45,793 nucleotides of DNA. It comes from Thermoflexia bacterium. Lineage in GTDB: Bacteria; Chloroflexota; Anaerolineae; B4-G1. Position numbers and translations under genes: made by a program. The notes beneath the pieces were generated by a model. The model did no database searches, was not told where the DNA came from, and worked only from the letters and a program-made list of their open reading frames with translations. Shown piece by piece: positions 1 to 9,527 of the stretch. The stretch covers positions 1 to 45,793 of the forward strand of contig DUEK01000031.1 in NCBI GenBank assembly GCA_011192155.1. The letters run 5' to 3'. Positions within the stretch are counted from its first letter, which is position 1. The number at the start of each line of letters is the position of its first letter.

Positions 1-2
1 AA

Positions 3-125
3 TTGGGCTTTCAGCGCTGCCTGCTGCCCAAGCGCGCGCGGCGCGGGCAGGAGCCGCTGCCAGAGGGCATAGAGGCTATCCCAGTACGCTCTGTGGCCGA
101 GGCGGTGAAGAAGGCGCTGATTTAG
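3..125 (+). CDS. radA: DNA repair protein RadA/Sms, C-terminal end (partial)
   Basis: The frame from base 3 is open to a TAG at 123-125 and gives a 40-residue tail beginning LGFQRCLLPKR and containing IEAIPVRSVAEAV before the stop. This matches the end of RadA/Sms, where a Lon-protease-like domain closes with a 'G-hydrophobic-V-x-V-x-T/S-V-x-E-A' strand and helix. RadA is a RecA-like ATPase that helps branch migration in recombinational repair. The Walker motifs and zinc finger would lie left of the window, so only the tail supports the call. The promoter of the next cassette begins directly after the stop. Confidence 0.75.
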   Translation: MGFQRCLLPKRARRGQEPLPEGIEAIPVRSVAEAVKKALI

Positions 126-141
126 CGTCTCGGGGGAGATG

Positions 142-150
142 TGTTATAAT
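142..150 (+). promoter_or_regulatory. Extended -10 promoter for the DUF488 cassette
   Basis: TGTTATAAT at 142-150 is a perfect extended -10 element (TGn plus TATAAT). No good -35 box is visible upstream (TTAGCG at 122-127 is poor), as expected for an extended -10 promoter. Transcription would start near base 157, leaving a leader of about 57 bases before the ATG at 214. It sits just 16 bases after the radA stop, so the cassette can be expressed independently of radA. Confidence 0.6.
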
Positions 151-213
151 CAGAGCACCGTAGTTGAAGAACTCCATTACAGCATCAAGATTAACGAGTA
201 GAAGGTCTGTTTT

Positions 214-1119
214 ATGCTTACTCGCCAGAAAATTATTTTGCATCTAATCAATCAGCGAGGAGAAGCTTCACGCCTGCAATTGGTCAAATGGGCATTCATA
301 CTTGCTCAATCAAGCAGGTCACCGAAGCTCCGCACCTTTTACAAATTTGTCCCGTACAAGTATGGACCTTTCTCATTCGGTCTTTATCACGAGATCGAAA
401 CCTTGATTCGAAATGGTTACCTACTGGAATCTTCCAACACTCTCAAGTTAAATGACGGTATTGCCATTCCTGCTATTGACTTGCCGCTGAAACGAGAGCT
501 TTACCTATTTGCAATCAAATACGATAGATTGTCAGAGAAAGAACTGATTCACTACGTTTACTCCAATAATCCTTGGTTTACAGTTAACGCAATTCAATTT
601 GGAACTCGAGTAGAAAATCGTCCAGAAGCCAAGCCCGCTGTTTATACGGTGGGCTATGAAGGTTTGCAGGTAGATGGTCTGCTGAATCTTTTATTGCGTG
701 AAGGCATCCAACGACTGATTGATGTCAGACACAATCCTGTATCACGTCGTTATGGGTTTCATAAATCAACGCTTTCTTCATTGTGTCAAAAGCTAGATAT
801 TGAATACGAACATGTACCAGAACTAGGTATTCCCTCAGAGTCGCGAGCCAATCTCCATCATCCGCGTGATTACCAAATGGTTTTCGAACAATATGAAAAG
901 AATATCTTGCCAAAGCACCCGGCTTCTGTCGAGAAAGTAGTCGCATGGACTAAGGCTCGAGCCTCGGTCCTGCTGTGTATGGAGGTTGATCCAAAGCTTT
1001 GCCATCGTACGCGATTAGCAAGGCAAGTATCAAAGAAAACCGGACTTGCAGTTTGCGATTTGAGGGAGGAGGTATGCGATACACATATACCAGAACGCGA
1101 GTTCTCATTACGGTTATGA
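214..1119 (+). CDS. Panacea-like N-terminal domain fused to DUF488
   Basis: 301 residues in two parts. Residues 1 to about 100 look like the Panacea/DUF4065 (SocA-like) fold, with a helical start, 'FYKFVPYKYGPFSFGLYHEI' and a following 'L-x-x-x-G-Y/L' helix. This fold is known mainly from antitoxins and phage-associated proteins. Residues about 140-290 are a DUF488 domain, with YTVGYEG near 145, LIDVRHNPVSRR near 167, HVPELGIP near 200, and a C-terminal LLCMEVDPKLCHR block that carries the conserved E, C and H. DUF488 has no settled biochemical function. The next gene overlaps this one, so the two are probably translationally coupled. Base composition is clearly AT-richer than in the flanking radA and ftsK, which suggests transfer. 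The domain calls come from remembered motifs; the function is unknown. Confidence 0.75.
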   Translation: MLTRQKIILHLINQRGEASRLQLVKWAFILAQSSRSPKLRTFYKFVPYKYGPFSFGLYHEIETLIRNGYLLESSNTLKLNDGIAIPAIDLPLKRELYLFAIKYDRLSEKELIHYVYSNNPWFTVNAIQFGTRVENRPEAKPAVYTVGYEGLQVDGLLNLLLREGIQRLIDVRHNPVSRRYGFHKSTLSSLCQKLDIEYEHVPELGIPSESRANLHHPRDYQMVFEQYEKNILPKHPASVEKVVAWTKARASVLLCMEVDPKLCHRTRLARQVSKKTGLAVCDLREEVCDTHIPEREFSLRL

Positions 1120-1874
1120 CGTATCCCCACCCATCGCGTGTGCATAGAGAGTTGATCTGCACAGCAGGCGTCACTGAGGCAGGAGAATGGATAAGGTTAT
1201 ACCCAATAGACTACAGGTACCGCCCTTCGCGCCAGAGGTTCCACAAGTATCAGTGGATTGAAATTGAACTTGCCCAACGCGGCAGCGGAAACGACAATAG
1301 AAAAGAAAGCCGAAAGCCCAAACTCGACTCTATTCGAATTATAGGAGAGCCACTTTCTACAGAGAACAATTGGCAAGCTCGTCGAGAGGTCATAGCCAAG
1401 CTGCCTGTGCATACTGTAAACGAGTTGAAAGCACTTTACGAAAAAGATCAGACCTCACTTGGGGTTGTACGTCCTGCCCGTATGCTCGATTTGAAAATCG
1501 AAGAGGCTGAACGTGAGTGGAAGCCAGAATGGCAGAATGTGCTTCAACAATTAAGGCTTTTTGGTCCCCAGCCGAAACCTCTGAAGAAACTCCCCTTCAA
1601 GTTCAGTTACGTCTTTGAGTGCGGAGACAGCGCCAAGCCACATAACGCAATGATTGAGGATTGGGAATTGGGTGTTCTTTACCTCAAAGAAGCTGATAGA
1701 CTGGGAGATGAAAGGAAAGCTGCAGAAAGCGTAAGGAACAAGTTTCTCAACGAGGTGTGTGCCCCTGATCGCGAGACACACTTTTTTATGGGCACTGTGT
1801 TTCCGTACAACACCTGGGTTGTCCTCGGAGTATTCTGGCCTCCCAGAATGTATCAGATGGAACTAACTCTGTAG
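1074..1874 (+). CDS. Conserved unknown partner of DUF488 protein
   Basis: 266 residues from ATG 1074, which follows a strong GGAGG at 1065-1069 inside the upstream gene (46-base overlap). ATG 1116 would instead overlap the DUF488 stop as ATGA, but it would cut off the hydrophobic RVLITVMTYP strand that I recall as the family's N-terminal signature. That signature continues with 'CTAG-x4-G-E-W-I-R-L-Y-P-I-x-Y/F-R' (residues 30-50 here). The middle is charged (ERKESRKPK-like patches) and the C-terminal third has FKFSYVFECGD and an 'HFFMGTVF' strand, consistent with a small beta-rich domain. No catalytic motif, signal peptide or membrane helix is seen. Proteins of this kind often sit next to DUF488 genes and may be nucleic-acid binding, possibly OB-fold-like. 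That is inference. Confidence 0.65.
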   Translation: MRYTYTRTRVLITVMTYPHPSRVHRELICTAGVTEAGEWIRLYPIDYRYRPSRQRFHKYQWIEIELAQRGSGNDNRKESRKPKLDSIRIIGEPLSTENNWQARREVIAKLPVHTVNELKALYEKDQTSLGVVRPARMLDLKIEEAEREWKPEWQNVLQQLRLFGPQPKPLKKLPFKFSYVFECGDSAKPHNAMIEDWELGVLYLKEADRLGDERKAAESVRNKFLNEVCAPDRETHFFMGTVFPYNTWVVLGVFWPPRMYQMELTL

Positions 1875-1985
1875 ATGTGGTAGCGTGGCCCTGATGGTTT
1901 GAGAACGTCTCCACCCCGCCCTCTGCCAGGTCGTGCGAGGATTGCTACTGCACATCTTCTGAGCAGAGCGGCATAGCGTAACGAT

Positions 1986-4277
1986 ATGACCAGAAAACGT
2001 TCAACCAGACGCACAAGCACGCGCAAGAGCAGCCGCAGAAAAAAAAAGCAACCGTCACTGCTCAGCAGGCTGACGCTCGACCAGTGGCTCGACATCCTGG
2101 GCTACGGGCTGCTCGCTGTCGCCGCTCTGACCATCCTCAGCTTTCTCTCTGCCAACAACGGCCTGGTTCTGGGCAAGTGGCTGGGGCTGCTGAGGCAGGG
2201 TTTCGGATGGGGGGCCTATTTGACGCCGCTGTTCGTCGGCGCGGTGGGGCTGTGGCTCGTCCTGCGCGAGTTTGGCGACCGGCTGCCCAGCGTGACCCCG
2301 CTGCAAATCGTCGGCATACTGTTGGGCTATCTGGCTCTGCTGACCACGTCGCACTTTGCGACCGCGCTGGCTTTGTTCGAAGGCGACCTGGGAAATGCGC
2401 TGGCGGCGGTGGCCGATAGAGGACTAGGCGGCGGCCACTTGGGCGAGGCGCTGGCTCGCCCTCTCTTGGTTGGATTGGGCAGCGGGGGCGTGATCGTCGC
2501 GCTGGTCACCTGGTGGCTGATCGTCGCTGCGCTCATTTTTGGGGTCAGCGTGCAAGATGGCGCGCGGGTGATTCAACGCCTGTGGAAAAAGCGCCCGGCT
2601 GGCCGCGCGCGGAATTTGCCTGCTCCCAGAACGACATCTACTGCCGCCAAGTCCGCGCCCCGACAAACCGCCGCGCCGCCGCGCCAGCCGTCCGCGCCCC
2701 GCGCGCCAGTTCCGATCAACGGCGGCTCTCCGACCCCGGCAGCCCTGCCCGCTGTCCCCTCTCCACCGCTGCTCATCGGCGACGACCAGATTTGGCGGCT
2801 TCCCACGCTCGACGAAATGCTCGATCCTGGCAATGGGCAAGACTTTAGCGCCGATATACTGCGCCGGCAGGCGCGCCTGGTCGAAGAGACGCTGGAGAGC
2901 CTGGGCGCGCCGGTCAGGGTCAGAGAGATCAATCGTGGGCCGGTCGTGACCCAGTTCGGCATCGAGCCGCTCGTGATCACCAACGGCAACGGGCAGGAGA
3001 CCAAGGTCAAGGTCAGCCGCATCTCCGCGCTGGCCGACGATCTGGCGCTGGCGCTGGAGGCCAGGACGCTGCGCGTCGAAGCTCCCATCCCCGGCAAAGG
3101 GTTGGTCGGCATCGAGGTGCCCAACCCAGAGATCTCGCTGGTCGCGCTGCGGGACGTGATGGAATCGAAGCGGTACGCCGAGGTTGATTCACCACTGCGG
3201 CTGTGCCTGGGGCAAGACGTCTCCGGCCACCCAGCCATCGCCGATCTGACCGCTATGCCGCACCTGCTCATCGCCGGCACCACCGGGTCGGGCAAGTCAG
3301 TCTGCATCAACGCCCTCATCACCGCGCTGCTCCTGCAGCACACGCCTGCCAGCCTGAGGTTCCTGATGGTAGACCCCAAGCGGGTCGAGCTGGCGGGCTA
3401 TGACGGCATCCCGCATCTGCTGTCGAAAGTCGTGGTAGAGATGGAGCGGGTGACGAACGCGCTCCAGTGGGTGCTGAGTGAGATGGATGGGAGATACCGC
3501 CGCTTCTCGAAGGCGCGCGCCATCCACATCCGCGATTACAACGAAAACGTCGCGCCGCGTCTGGGCGAAAAACCACTGCCCTACATCGTGGTCGTCATAG
3601 ATGAGTTGGCCGACCTGATGATGATGGCCCCGCAAGAGACGGAGCGCTCTCTCTGCCGCATTGCCCAGATGGCGCGAGCGACCGGCATCCACCTGATCAT
3701 TGCCACCCAGCGCCCCAGCGTGGACGTGGTGACAGGGCTGATCAAGGCCAATTTCCCGGCCCGCATCGCTTTCAACGTGGCTTCGTCCGTGGATTCGCGC
3801 GTCATCCTCGATATGCCTGGCGCGGAGCAACTGTTGGGCCGGGGCGACATGCTGTTCCTGCCCCCCGACGCTCCCACTCCTCTCCGTTTGCAAGGAGCTT
3901 TTGTCTCTGACGAAGAACTGCGCCGGCTGGTGCAATACTGGAAGGAGCAGGCCCGGCCCGGAGCGGTGCCGGTCGAAAAGTCGGTGCAGCGACCGCTGTG
4001 GGAAGAGGCGCCTCCGTGGGAGGCGGGCCAAAAGGAGCAAAAGATCAAGTACGAGGACGAGCTATTGCCCGAGGTGATTGATTTGGTGTTGCGGGAGAAC
4101 CGGGCTTCCATCTCACTCCTGCAGCGCAAGCTGCGCATCGGTTACACGCGCTCGGCGCGGATCATGGACATTCTGGAGCGGCACGGAATCGTGGGGCCAC
4201 AACCAGGCGGCAGCAAGGCCCGCGAGGTCTTTCCCGGCGCGGCCCGCGCGCTACTCCACCCGCAAGGGGAGGAATGA
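1986..4277 (+). CDS. ftsK: DNA translocase FtsK/SpoIIIE
   Basis: 763 residues. A basic, Arg/Lys-rich N-terminus (1-30) is followed by about four membrane helices (roughly 35-190), then a Pro/Ala-rich linker (200-260). The motor part has the FtsK alpha domain (about 290-400), Walker A GTTGSGKS near 432 and Walker B VVIDELAD near 535. A C-terminal gamma winged helix (about 695-755, with SISLLQRKLRIGYTRSARIM) reads KOPS/SRS-type polar sequences. The protein pumps chromosome DNA through the closing septum and activates XerCD at dif. It is shorter than E. coli FtsK because the linker is short. The start at 1986 has only a weak ribosome site. The following gene overlaps by ATGA, indicating a two-gene operon. 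Confidence 0.93.
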   Translation: MTRKRSTRRTSTRKSSRRKKKQPSLLSRLTLDQWLDILGYGLLAVAALTILSFLSANNGLVLGKWLGLLRQGFGWGAYLTPLFVGAVGLWLVLREFGDRLPSVTPLQIVGILLGYLALLTTSHFATALALFEGDLGNALAAVADRGLGGGHLGEALARPLLVGLGSGGVIVALVTWWLIVAALIFGVSVQDGARVIQRLWKKRPAGRARNLPAPRTTSTAAKSAPRQTAAPPRQPSAPRAPVPINGGSPTPAALPAVPSPPLLIGDDQIWRLPTLDEMLDPGNGQDFSADILRRQARLVEETLESLGAPVRVREINRGPVVTQFGIEPLVITNGNGQETKVKVSRISALADDLALALEARTLRVEAPIPGKGLVGIEVPNPEISLVALRDVMESKRYAEVDSPLRLCLGQDVSGHPAIADLTAMPHLLIAGTTGSGKSVCINALITALLLQHTPASLRFLMVDPKRVELAGYDGIPHLLSKVVVEMERVTNALQWVLSEMDGRYRRFSKARAIHIRDYNENVAPRLGEKPLPYIVVVIDELADLMMMAPQETERSLCRIAQMARATGIHLIIATQRPSVDVVTGLIKANFPARIAFNVASSVDSRVILDMPGAEQLLGRGDMLFLPPDAPTPLRLQGAFVSDEELRRLVQYWKEQARPGAVPVEKSVQRPLWEEAPPWEAGQKEQKIKYEDELLPEVIDLVLRENRASISLLQRKLRIGYTRSARIMDILERHGIVGPQPGGSKAREVFPGAARALLHPQGEE

Positions 4278-4909
4278 TGAGTTATACCATCCATAAACTA
4301 ACCTATTCTGACGGGCGGGCCTTTCGCTATCACATCTCTGACGAGGCCGGAAACTTGGGCTATGTGGCCGAGCGGACGGGAATGTTACTCCCATCTCCAA
4401 CCTACCTGGTCGAATTCTTCGATCCCGATCACAATCCCTCAGGCCGCCTCCAACCACCAGACGTCGCTCCCTGGCGGCGCGGGATGCACTATGAGCTCTT
4501 TGTCGGCGCGGAGGAGGTGGAAGAACCCTACGCCGTAATTCAGGAGACGTGGCGGCTGGTGGACATTCTATTACTGCGCCTGCCGCGCTACGAGATACAA
4601 CTGGGGAAACATTGCTACATCGTCCAGGGCAGTCGCTATGGGGGGCAATTCTACGAGATTTTCCTACCGTGGGAAGATGAGCAAGCGCTGGAAGAAAATG
4701 AGGAAACAGAGGCGGTAGAGGCGGCGGAAGGCGAGTTACCGGAAGAGGATAAAGAAGAATCTGAGCCTGACAAGGTAAAAGTGGGAGAAATTCGACGTCC
4801 CAAGGTCGGCCCGAGTTACACCGTTGAGGTCGACGCCGCGCCGCTGCGCCAATCCCCATTAGCGCTGGCGGCGACGGTGATCCTCATTGATATGGAGGTA
4901 TATTCTTAA
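4274..4909 (+). CDS. Hypothetical acidic protein coupled to ftsK
   Basis: 211 residues. The ATG at 4274 overlaps the ftsK stop (ATGA), with GGGGAGGA just upstream; ATG 4277 is equally possible. Residues 1-140 are beta-rich with regular short strands (SYTIHKLTYSDGRAFRYHI, YEIQLGKHCYIVQGS, YEIFLPW), faintly like the tubby/LURP-one fold. Residues about 145-185 are a Glu-rich, probably disordered stretch. The end is again hydrophobic (LALAATVILIDMEVY). No catalytic motif, signal peptide or clear membrane anchor is visible. Overlap with ftsK suggests co-translation, but gives no function. Confidence 0.7.
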   Translation: MMSYTIHKLTYSDGRAFRYHISDEAGNLGYVAERTGMLLPSPTYLVEFFDPDHNPSGRLQPPDVAPWRRGMHYELFVGAEEVEEPYAVIQETWRLVDILLLRLPRYEIQLGKHCYIVQGSRYGGQFYEIFLPWEDEQALEENEETEAVEAAEGELPEEDKEESEPDKVKVGEIRRPKVGPSYTVEVDAAPLRQSPLALAATVILIDMEVYS

Positions 4910-5052
4910 TCCTAAAGGCATTGAGGCAAAAATCGCACAGTGGTTCACTTGTTATACAAAGAAAAGCACTCCGATGCCTTTTGTCCCCTCTGTGTATCTC
5001 TGTAAACATATCACTCTTACCATAATGTCTTTTTTCATACGTAACCTGTTCG

Positions 5053-7548
5053 TCAGATCTCATATCTAGGCCGGATGTCCACCTGGCGCAGCAAGTTGGC
5101 GTTGGTGATCACGGTTATCGAGCTGGCGGCCATGGCGATCTCGGCCAGCACGGGGTGCATCATTCCCAGGATAGCCAGCGGGATCATACTTGCGTTGTAG
5201 AAAAAGGCCCAAAAGAGGCCCTGTACCACTTTATTGAACGTGGCCCGCGAGAGCTTGACCGCGCTGACCACGCCGGACAGATCGCCGCGCACCAGGGTAA
5301 TATCGGCGGCCTCGATGGCAATGTCTGTTCCGGTACCGATGGCGATGCCCACGTCGGCCTGGGCCAGCGCCGGGGCGTCGTTGATTCCGTCCCCAACCAT
5401 AGCCACCAGGCCATCCGTCTCCGCCTGCAAGCGCTGCACCTCGGCTAATTTCTCATCGGGTAGCACCTCGGCCAGCACGTGGGCGATGCTCACCTGGCGG
5501 GCGATGGCCCGCGCCGTGCGCTCATTATCGCCGGTGAGCATCGCCGTCTCCAATCCCAGCGCTTTCAACTCACGGATGGCTGTCACGGCATCCTCCTTGA
5601 GCGTATCGGCCACGGCCAGCAGGCCCAGTAACTCGCCCGGATGTTTTCTATCCGCGCCTACCGCGACCAGCATAGCCGTCTTGCCCTCGTTCTCCAGGCG
5701 GCGCATCTCGTCTTCCACTACCACAGTCACGCCGTGTTCCTCCAGCAACGCCCGGCTGCCCACCAATACACTTTTTCCGTCCACCACGCCCCGCACGCCC
5801 TTGCCGCGCACGACTCTAAAATCGGCCAAGTCACCCAAGCTCAGGCCCTGCTCTTTCGCCTGGCGCACAATCGCCTTACCCAGTGGATGCTCGCTCCCCA
5901 CCTCTACCGATGCGGCCCAGCGCAAAATAGTTTCGGGTTGTGAGTTGCGGGTTGCGATTTGATCTGTCACTTTGGGCTTACCCGTGGTGAGGGTGCCCGT
6001 CTTGTCAAAGACCACCATCCGCACGTCGCGCATGGCCTGGATGGCATCTCCGGAACGGATGAGGATGCCGTTCTCGGCCCCAATGCCGCTGCCGACCATC
6101 AACGCCGTGGGCGTGGCCAGTCCCAAAGCGCAGGGACAGGCGATGACCAGTACCGAGACGGTAGTGATCAAAGCCAGCGTGAAGGCGTTCAGGTCGGGGT
6201 TCACCCAGGGCAAAAAGCCGGCCGCCCACTCGGCCACAGGCCGCAACTCGTTGGGGAACAAAAACCAAGCCAAAAAGGTCAGCAAGGCAACGACGATGAC
6301 GATGGGCACAAAGACGGCCGTCACCCGGTCGGCAAAGGCCTGGATGGGCACTTTGGTACCTTGAGCCTGTTCGACCAGGCGCACCACCTGGGCCAGGAAG
6401 GTGTCCTGGCCCACGCGGGCGGCCCGCACTTGAAGCAGCCCGTCCTGGTTGACCGTGGCGCCGATCACCTCGTCGCCAGGCTGTTTGTTGACCGGCAGCG
6501 ATTCGCCCGTGGCCATAGATTCGTCCACCGCGCTCTCGCCTTTGATCACGATCCCGTCGGTGGGAATCTTTTCGCCGGGGCGGACGACCATCACGTCGCC
6601 CACCTGTACCGCATCAATCGGCGTCTGTTTCTCCGCGCCGTCAACCAGAACCTGGGCGGTTTTGGCTCCCAGCTCTAGCAGTTTGCGGATAGCCTGCGAG
6701 GCGCGTCCTTTGGCGCTCGTTTCCACGTAGCGGCCGGTCAGGTGGAAGGCCATGATCATGGCCGATACGCCGGCGTAGGAGGGAACGGGCGCAAAGAAAG
6801 CGGCGATGCCAGTGAGGAAAGAGGCCCCGGTACCCATAGCGATCAGGGCGTCCATATTGGGCGCGCCGTGGATGGATGACTTGTAAGCCGCGACGTAGGT
6901 GCGCTGTCCAACCCAAAAGAGCACCGGCGCGGCCAGCAGCAACATTCCCAGATTGAAAATAATCGCATTAGGCCAGGCTACTCCCAGAATCATCTCCGGC
7001 AGCATCCACAGGATGATGGGGCCAGTAAAGACCCACGCCAGGAACATCCGGCGGCGAGCGTCCCGCATCTTGCGCTCCGCAGAGACCTCGCGGGGGAGTC
7101 CTGCTTCGGCCTGTTCCTCCGCCGTGAGTAGCGCCTCGTATCCCGCGCCGGCCACGGCGCGGCGAAAATCGGGCAACCCGGCCACGGAGGGAATGTACTC
7201 CACGCTGGCTTTCTCAGTGGCCAGGTTGACGTTGACGCCCACTACGCCCGGCGATTTGGCCAATGCTCCCTCGACGCGGGCCGCGCAACTGGCGCACGTC
7301 ATACCGCCGATGGGCAGGCTGATGGTTTCGGTGGGTACGTCGTAGCCCGCATTGCGCACGGCATCCACCAGTCGATCCTGGGAGACCAACCTGGGGTCTA
7401 GAACCACCGACGCTTTCTCCGTGGCCAGGTTGACATTGACGTCTAGGACGCCCTCCACTCCTGCCAGCCCGCGCTGCACGTGAGCCACGCAACTGGCGCA
7501 ATTCATACCCTCAATAGGTAAAGCGATCGTGCGTTGTTTCTCGGTCAT
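5053..7548 (-). CDS. copA: Copper-translocating P1B-type ATPase
   Basis: 831 residues, full length for CopA. Two N-terminal heavy-metal-associated domains carry GMNCASC (about residue 14) and GMTCASC (about 82). The membrane ion site is CPCALG; the P-domain has DKTGTLT, the N-domain SEHPLG and the hinge [10 protein letters not shown]. The last helices have FFYN and MAAS-S, which together with CPC are the Cu(I)-binding residues of CopA. The enzyme exports Cu(I) at the cost of ATP. The start at 7548 follows GGGAGG six bases upstream. It is convergent with the ftsK operon. No CsoR, CueR or CopZ gene is adjacent, so the regulator lies elsewhere. Confidence 0.95.
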   Translation of the reverse strand: MTEKQRTIALPIEGMNCASCVAHVQRGLAGVEGVLDVNVNLATEKASVVLDPRLVSQDRLVDAVRNAGYDVPTETISLPIGGMTCASCAARVEGALAKSPGVVGVNVNLATEKASVEYIPSVAGLPDFRRAVAGAGYEALLTAEEQAEAGLPREVSAERKMRDARRRMFLAWVFTGPIILWMLPEMILGVAWPNAIIFNLGMLLLAAPVLFWVGQRTYVAAYKSSIHGAPNMDALIAMGTGASFLTGIAAFFAPVPSYAGVSAMIMAFHLTGRYVETSAKGRASQAIRKLLELGAKTAQVLVDGAEKQTPIDAVQVGDVMVVRPGEKIPTDGIVIKGESAVDESMATGESLPVNKQPGDEVIGATVNQDGLLQVRAARVGQDTFLAQVVRLVEQAQGTKVPIQAFADRVTAVFVPIVIVVALLTFLAWFLFPNELRPVAEWAAGFLPWVNPDLNAFTLALITTVSVLVIACPCALGLATPTALMVGSGIGAENGILIRSGDAIQAMRDVRMVVFDKTGTLTTGKPKVTDQIATRNSQPETILRWAASVEVGSEHPLGKAIVRQAKEQGLSLGDLADFRVVRGKGVRGVVDGKSVLVGSRALLEEHGVTVVVEDEMRRLENEGKTAMLVAVGADRKHPGELLGLLAVADTLKEDAVTAIRELKALGLETAMLTGDNERTARAIARQVSIAHVLAEVLPDEKLAEVQRLQAETDGLVAMVGDGINDAPALAQADVGIAIGTGTDIAIEAADITLVRGDLSGVVSAVKLSRATFNKVVQGLFWAFFYNASMIPLAILGMMHPVLAEIAMAASSITVITNANLLRQVDIRPRYEI

Positions 7549-7580
7549 TGATACCTCCCATACCAGAAGCGATCACCCCA

Positions 7581-7609
7581 AGTATATCATTGAGTAGGTC
7601 TTTTGTCTG
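7581..7609 (-). promoter_or_regulatory. Probable copA promoter
   Basis: On the minus strand CAGACA (7604-7609) and TATACT (7581-7586) are separated by 17 bases. The -10 is 5/6 to consensus, the -35 4/6. The expected start near 7574 leaves a leader of about 26 bases with GGGAGG before the ATG. I see no clear CueR-type dyad or extended spacer. Confidence 0.4.
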
Positions 7610-7689
7610 TGATAAAAGTCTCCTTCTGGTTACGTCGCTTCGCCGCTACTAACTGGGATGCTTTTTATCCACCTACACCGCCTCATAGG

Positions 7690-7857
7690 AGATGCGCGCG
7701 CCATGTTCGAACCGGCCGCATCGGAGCAGAAAAAGCGCATCGTCGCGGCGATATACTCCAGCTCCACCCACTTGCGCAGGTTGGATGTGGGCATCATCTT
7801 GCGGTTGGTTGGGGTGTCGGGTGGTTCTACGAAACACGTGTGTGGGGATCCGTGCAT
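7690..7857 (-). pseudogene. Possible decayed HMG-CoA-reductase-like fragment
   Basis: The roughly 390-base gap between copA and the deacylase gene has no intact gene. One minus-strand frame reads MMPTSNLRKWVELEYIAA and then MRFFCSDAAGSNMARAS. The DAAGxNM block resembles the catalytic region of HMG-CoA reductases (DAMGMNM/DAAGQNM). After that the likely continuation (YEAV, then CRWIKSIP) is spread over two frames, as expected for frameshifts. The similarity is short and from memory, so this could also be chance. The rest of the gap shows only the copA promoter. Confidence 0.25.
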
Positions 7858-7939
7858 ATCGTGGGGGCGGTGACGACCAGGAGGACTGCCCGATCAGTAT
7901 TTTACGTCCGGGCGGCCAAGAGGCGGGCATCATCCACCG

Positions 7940-9523
7940 TCAGAGTACCCGCCCAGGCAGAGCGTGGGTGTGCTGGCCCTGGTCAATCACGATCACGCCA
8001 TTGACGACGACGTAGGGAATGCCCTCGGGGTACTGGTGGGGGTCGGTGAAGGTCGCCCGGTCGGCGACGGTCTGGGCGTCGAATAGTACCAGGTCGGCCC
8101 ACGCACCTGCGCGGATCACGCCCCGGTTGCTCAGGCCAAAGCGCTCAGCGGTGATGGACGTCATCTTTTTCACCGCCTCCTCCAGGGATAGTACTTTTTC
8201 CTCGCGCACGTAGCGTCCCAGCACACGGGGGAATGTGCCATAGCTGCGCGGGTGGGGGTTGCGCTGGCCCAGCACGCCGCGAGGCGATAGCGAGTAACCA
8301 TCGCTGCCGATCACCACCAGGGGATGGCGCATCAGAACGCGCACATTCTCCTCAAGTTGGTCAAAGAACACAGCCGCCGCTTGCCCCTCGCTGACCACGA
8401 TCAGGTCGAAGGTAGCCTCCAACGGCTCTTTGCCCTCGGCCTCGGCGATCTCGGCGATGCTCTTGCCCAACACATCTGGCCGGGGGGCGCAATCGGTGAT
8501 AAGGATATCGTTCCACGTGGGCGGGCCGCTGCGGTTATCCCACTCGACACGGTTTTCCTCCTGGTCCTGCTTGAGCCGGGCGCGCATATCGGGGTCGCGC
8601 AGCCGTTCCGCTATGGCCCTAGCCCCGCCCGTCTGCGCCCAGTAGGGCAGGAGAGCCATCAGCCAGGTCGAGCTGGCAGCGTAGGGGTATTGATCACAAC
8701 CCACCTCCGCTCCCCGCGAACGGGTCTCGTCGAGCAGGGCCAGCAGCCGATCAATGTCTCCCCAGTTCCGATGGCCGTGTACCTTGAGGTGAGCAATCTC
8801 CACCTGGGCCTCGGCCCGTTCGCCTATCTCGATCGCCTCGGCCACGGCTTCCAACACGTGGTCGCTCTCGCTGCGGATGTGGCTGGCATAGATGCCGCCG
8901 TAACGCGCCGCCGCCCGCGCCAGCCCGATCACCTCTTTGGTCTGGGCGTAAAAGCCCGGCGGGTAGAACAGGCCGGTTGAAAAGCCTCGCGCCCCTTGTT
9001 CCATCGCCTCCGCCACCAGTCGCTCCATATCGGCCTGCTGCTCTGGCGTGGGCTGTACGTCGTCATAGCCCAGGACTGAGCCTCGCACCGTGTTGTGGCC
9101 CACCAGGGGCGCCACGTTCAGGGCGGTACCGGGGTCGCGCAACTGGGCCATGTATTCGGCCATGCTGGTCCACGTGACGTCTATGCCAAAGGTTTTGGCC
9201 TCGGCCCGCGTCTCGGCCACAGCCGCGCCCGCCAGCGGAGCGGGCGAAAAGCCACAGTTGCCGACGACCTCCGTAGTCACGCCCTGGCGGATCTTGCTTT
9301 GGGCCTGGGGATCGACCAGCAGGGTGAGATCGGAGTGGGTGTGGGGATCAATAAAACCGGGGGCCAGGTGCAATCCCTGCGCCTGGATGGTACGCTTGGC
9401 TTCCAGTTCGACCTCCGCGGCCACGACCGCGATGCGGCCTTCCGTGACTCCCACGTCGGCTTTGAAAACAGACTTTCCCGCGCCATCTATGACGAGACTG
9501 TTTTTGATCAGGATGTCTAGCAT
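7940..9523 (-). CDS. N-acyl-D-amino-acid deacylase (amidohydrolase family 3)
   Basis: 527 residues, typical of D-aminoacylases. Near the N-terminus GFIDPHTHSDL supplies the HxH metal pair. Next come TTEVVGNCGFSPAP (the family's Cys-containing loop), ASHIRSE and VEIAHLKVHG (further metal His), SDGYSLSP (catalytic Asp region) and a C-terminal G-x-W-A-D-L-V-L-F composite domain. These enzymes remove N-acyl groups from D-amino acids; dihydroorotase-like hydrolases are more distant relatives. The protein is cytoplasmic, with no signal peptide. It starts 4 bases after the serine-hydrolase stop and is the last gene of the long minus-strand run, so it may process what the upstream peptide transporters bring in. 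The exact acyl or amino-acid preference cannot be read. Confidence 0.85.
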   Translation of the reverse strand: MLDILIKNSLVIDGAGKSVFKADVGVTEGRIAVVAAEVELEAKRTIQAQGLHLAPGFIDPHTHSDLTLLVDPQAQSKIRQGVTTEVVGNCGFSPAPLAGAAVAETRAEAKTFGIDVTWTSMAEYMAQLRDPGTALNVAPLVGHNTVRGSVLGYDDVQPTPEQQADMERLVAEAMEQGARGFSTGLFYPPGFYAQTKEVIGLARAAARYGGIYASHIRSESDHVLEAVAEAIEIGERAEAQVEIAHLKVHGHRNWGDIDRLLALLDETRSRGAEVGCDQYPYAASSTWLMALLPYWAQTGGARAIAERLRDPDMRARLKQDQEENRVEWDNRSGPPTWNDILITDCAPRPDVLGKSIAEIAEAEGKEPLEATFDLIVVSEGQAAAVFFDQLEENVRVLMRHPLVVIGSDGYSLSPRGVLGQRNPHPRSYGTFPRVLGRYVREEKVLSLEEAVKKMTSITAERFGLSNRGVIRAGAWADLVLFDAQTVADRATFTDPHQYPEGIPYVVVNGVIVIDQGQHTHALPGRVL

Positions 9524-9527
9524 ATCA

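Noticed and set aside
1986-4277. Plasmid or integrative-element FtsK-like protein
   Set aside because: The N-terminal membrane domain and the C-terminal gamma domain are both present, as in chromosomal FtsK/SpoIIIE.
4914-4981. Inverted repeat AAAGGCAT / ATGCCTTT between the ftsK operon and copA
   Set aside because: Eight-base arms 52 bases apart are too weak to call a terminator.
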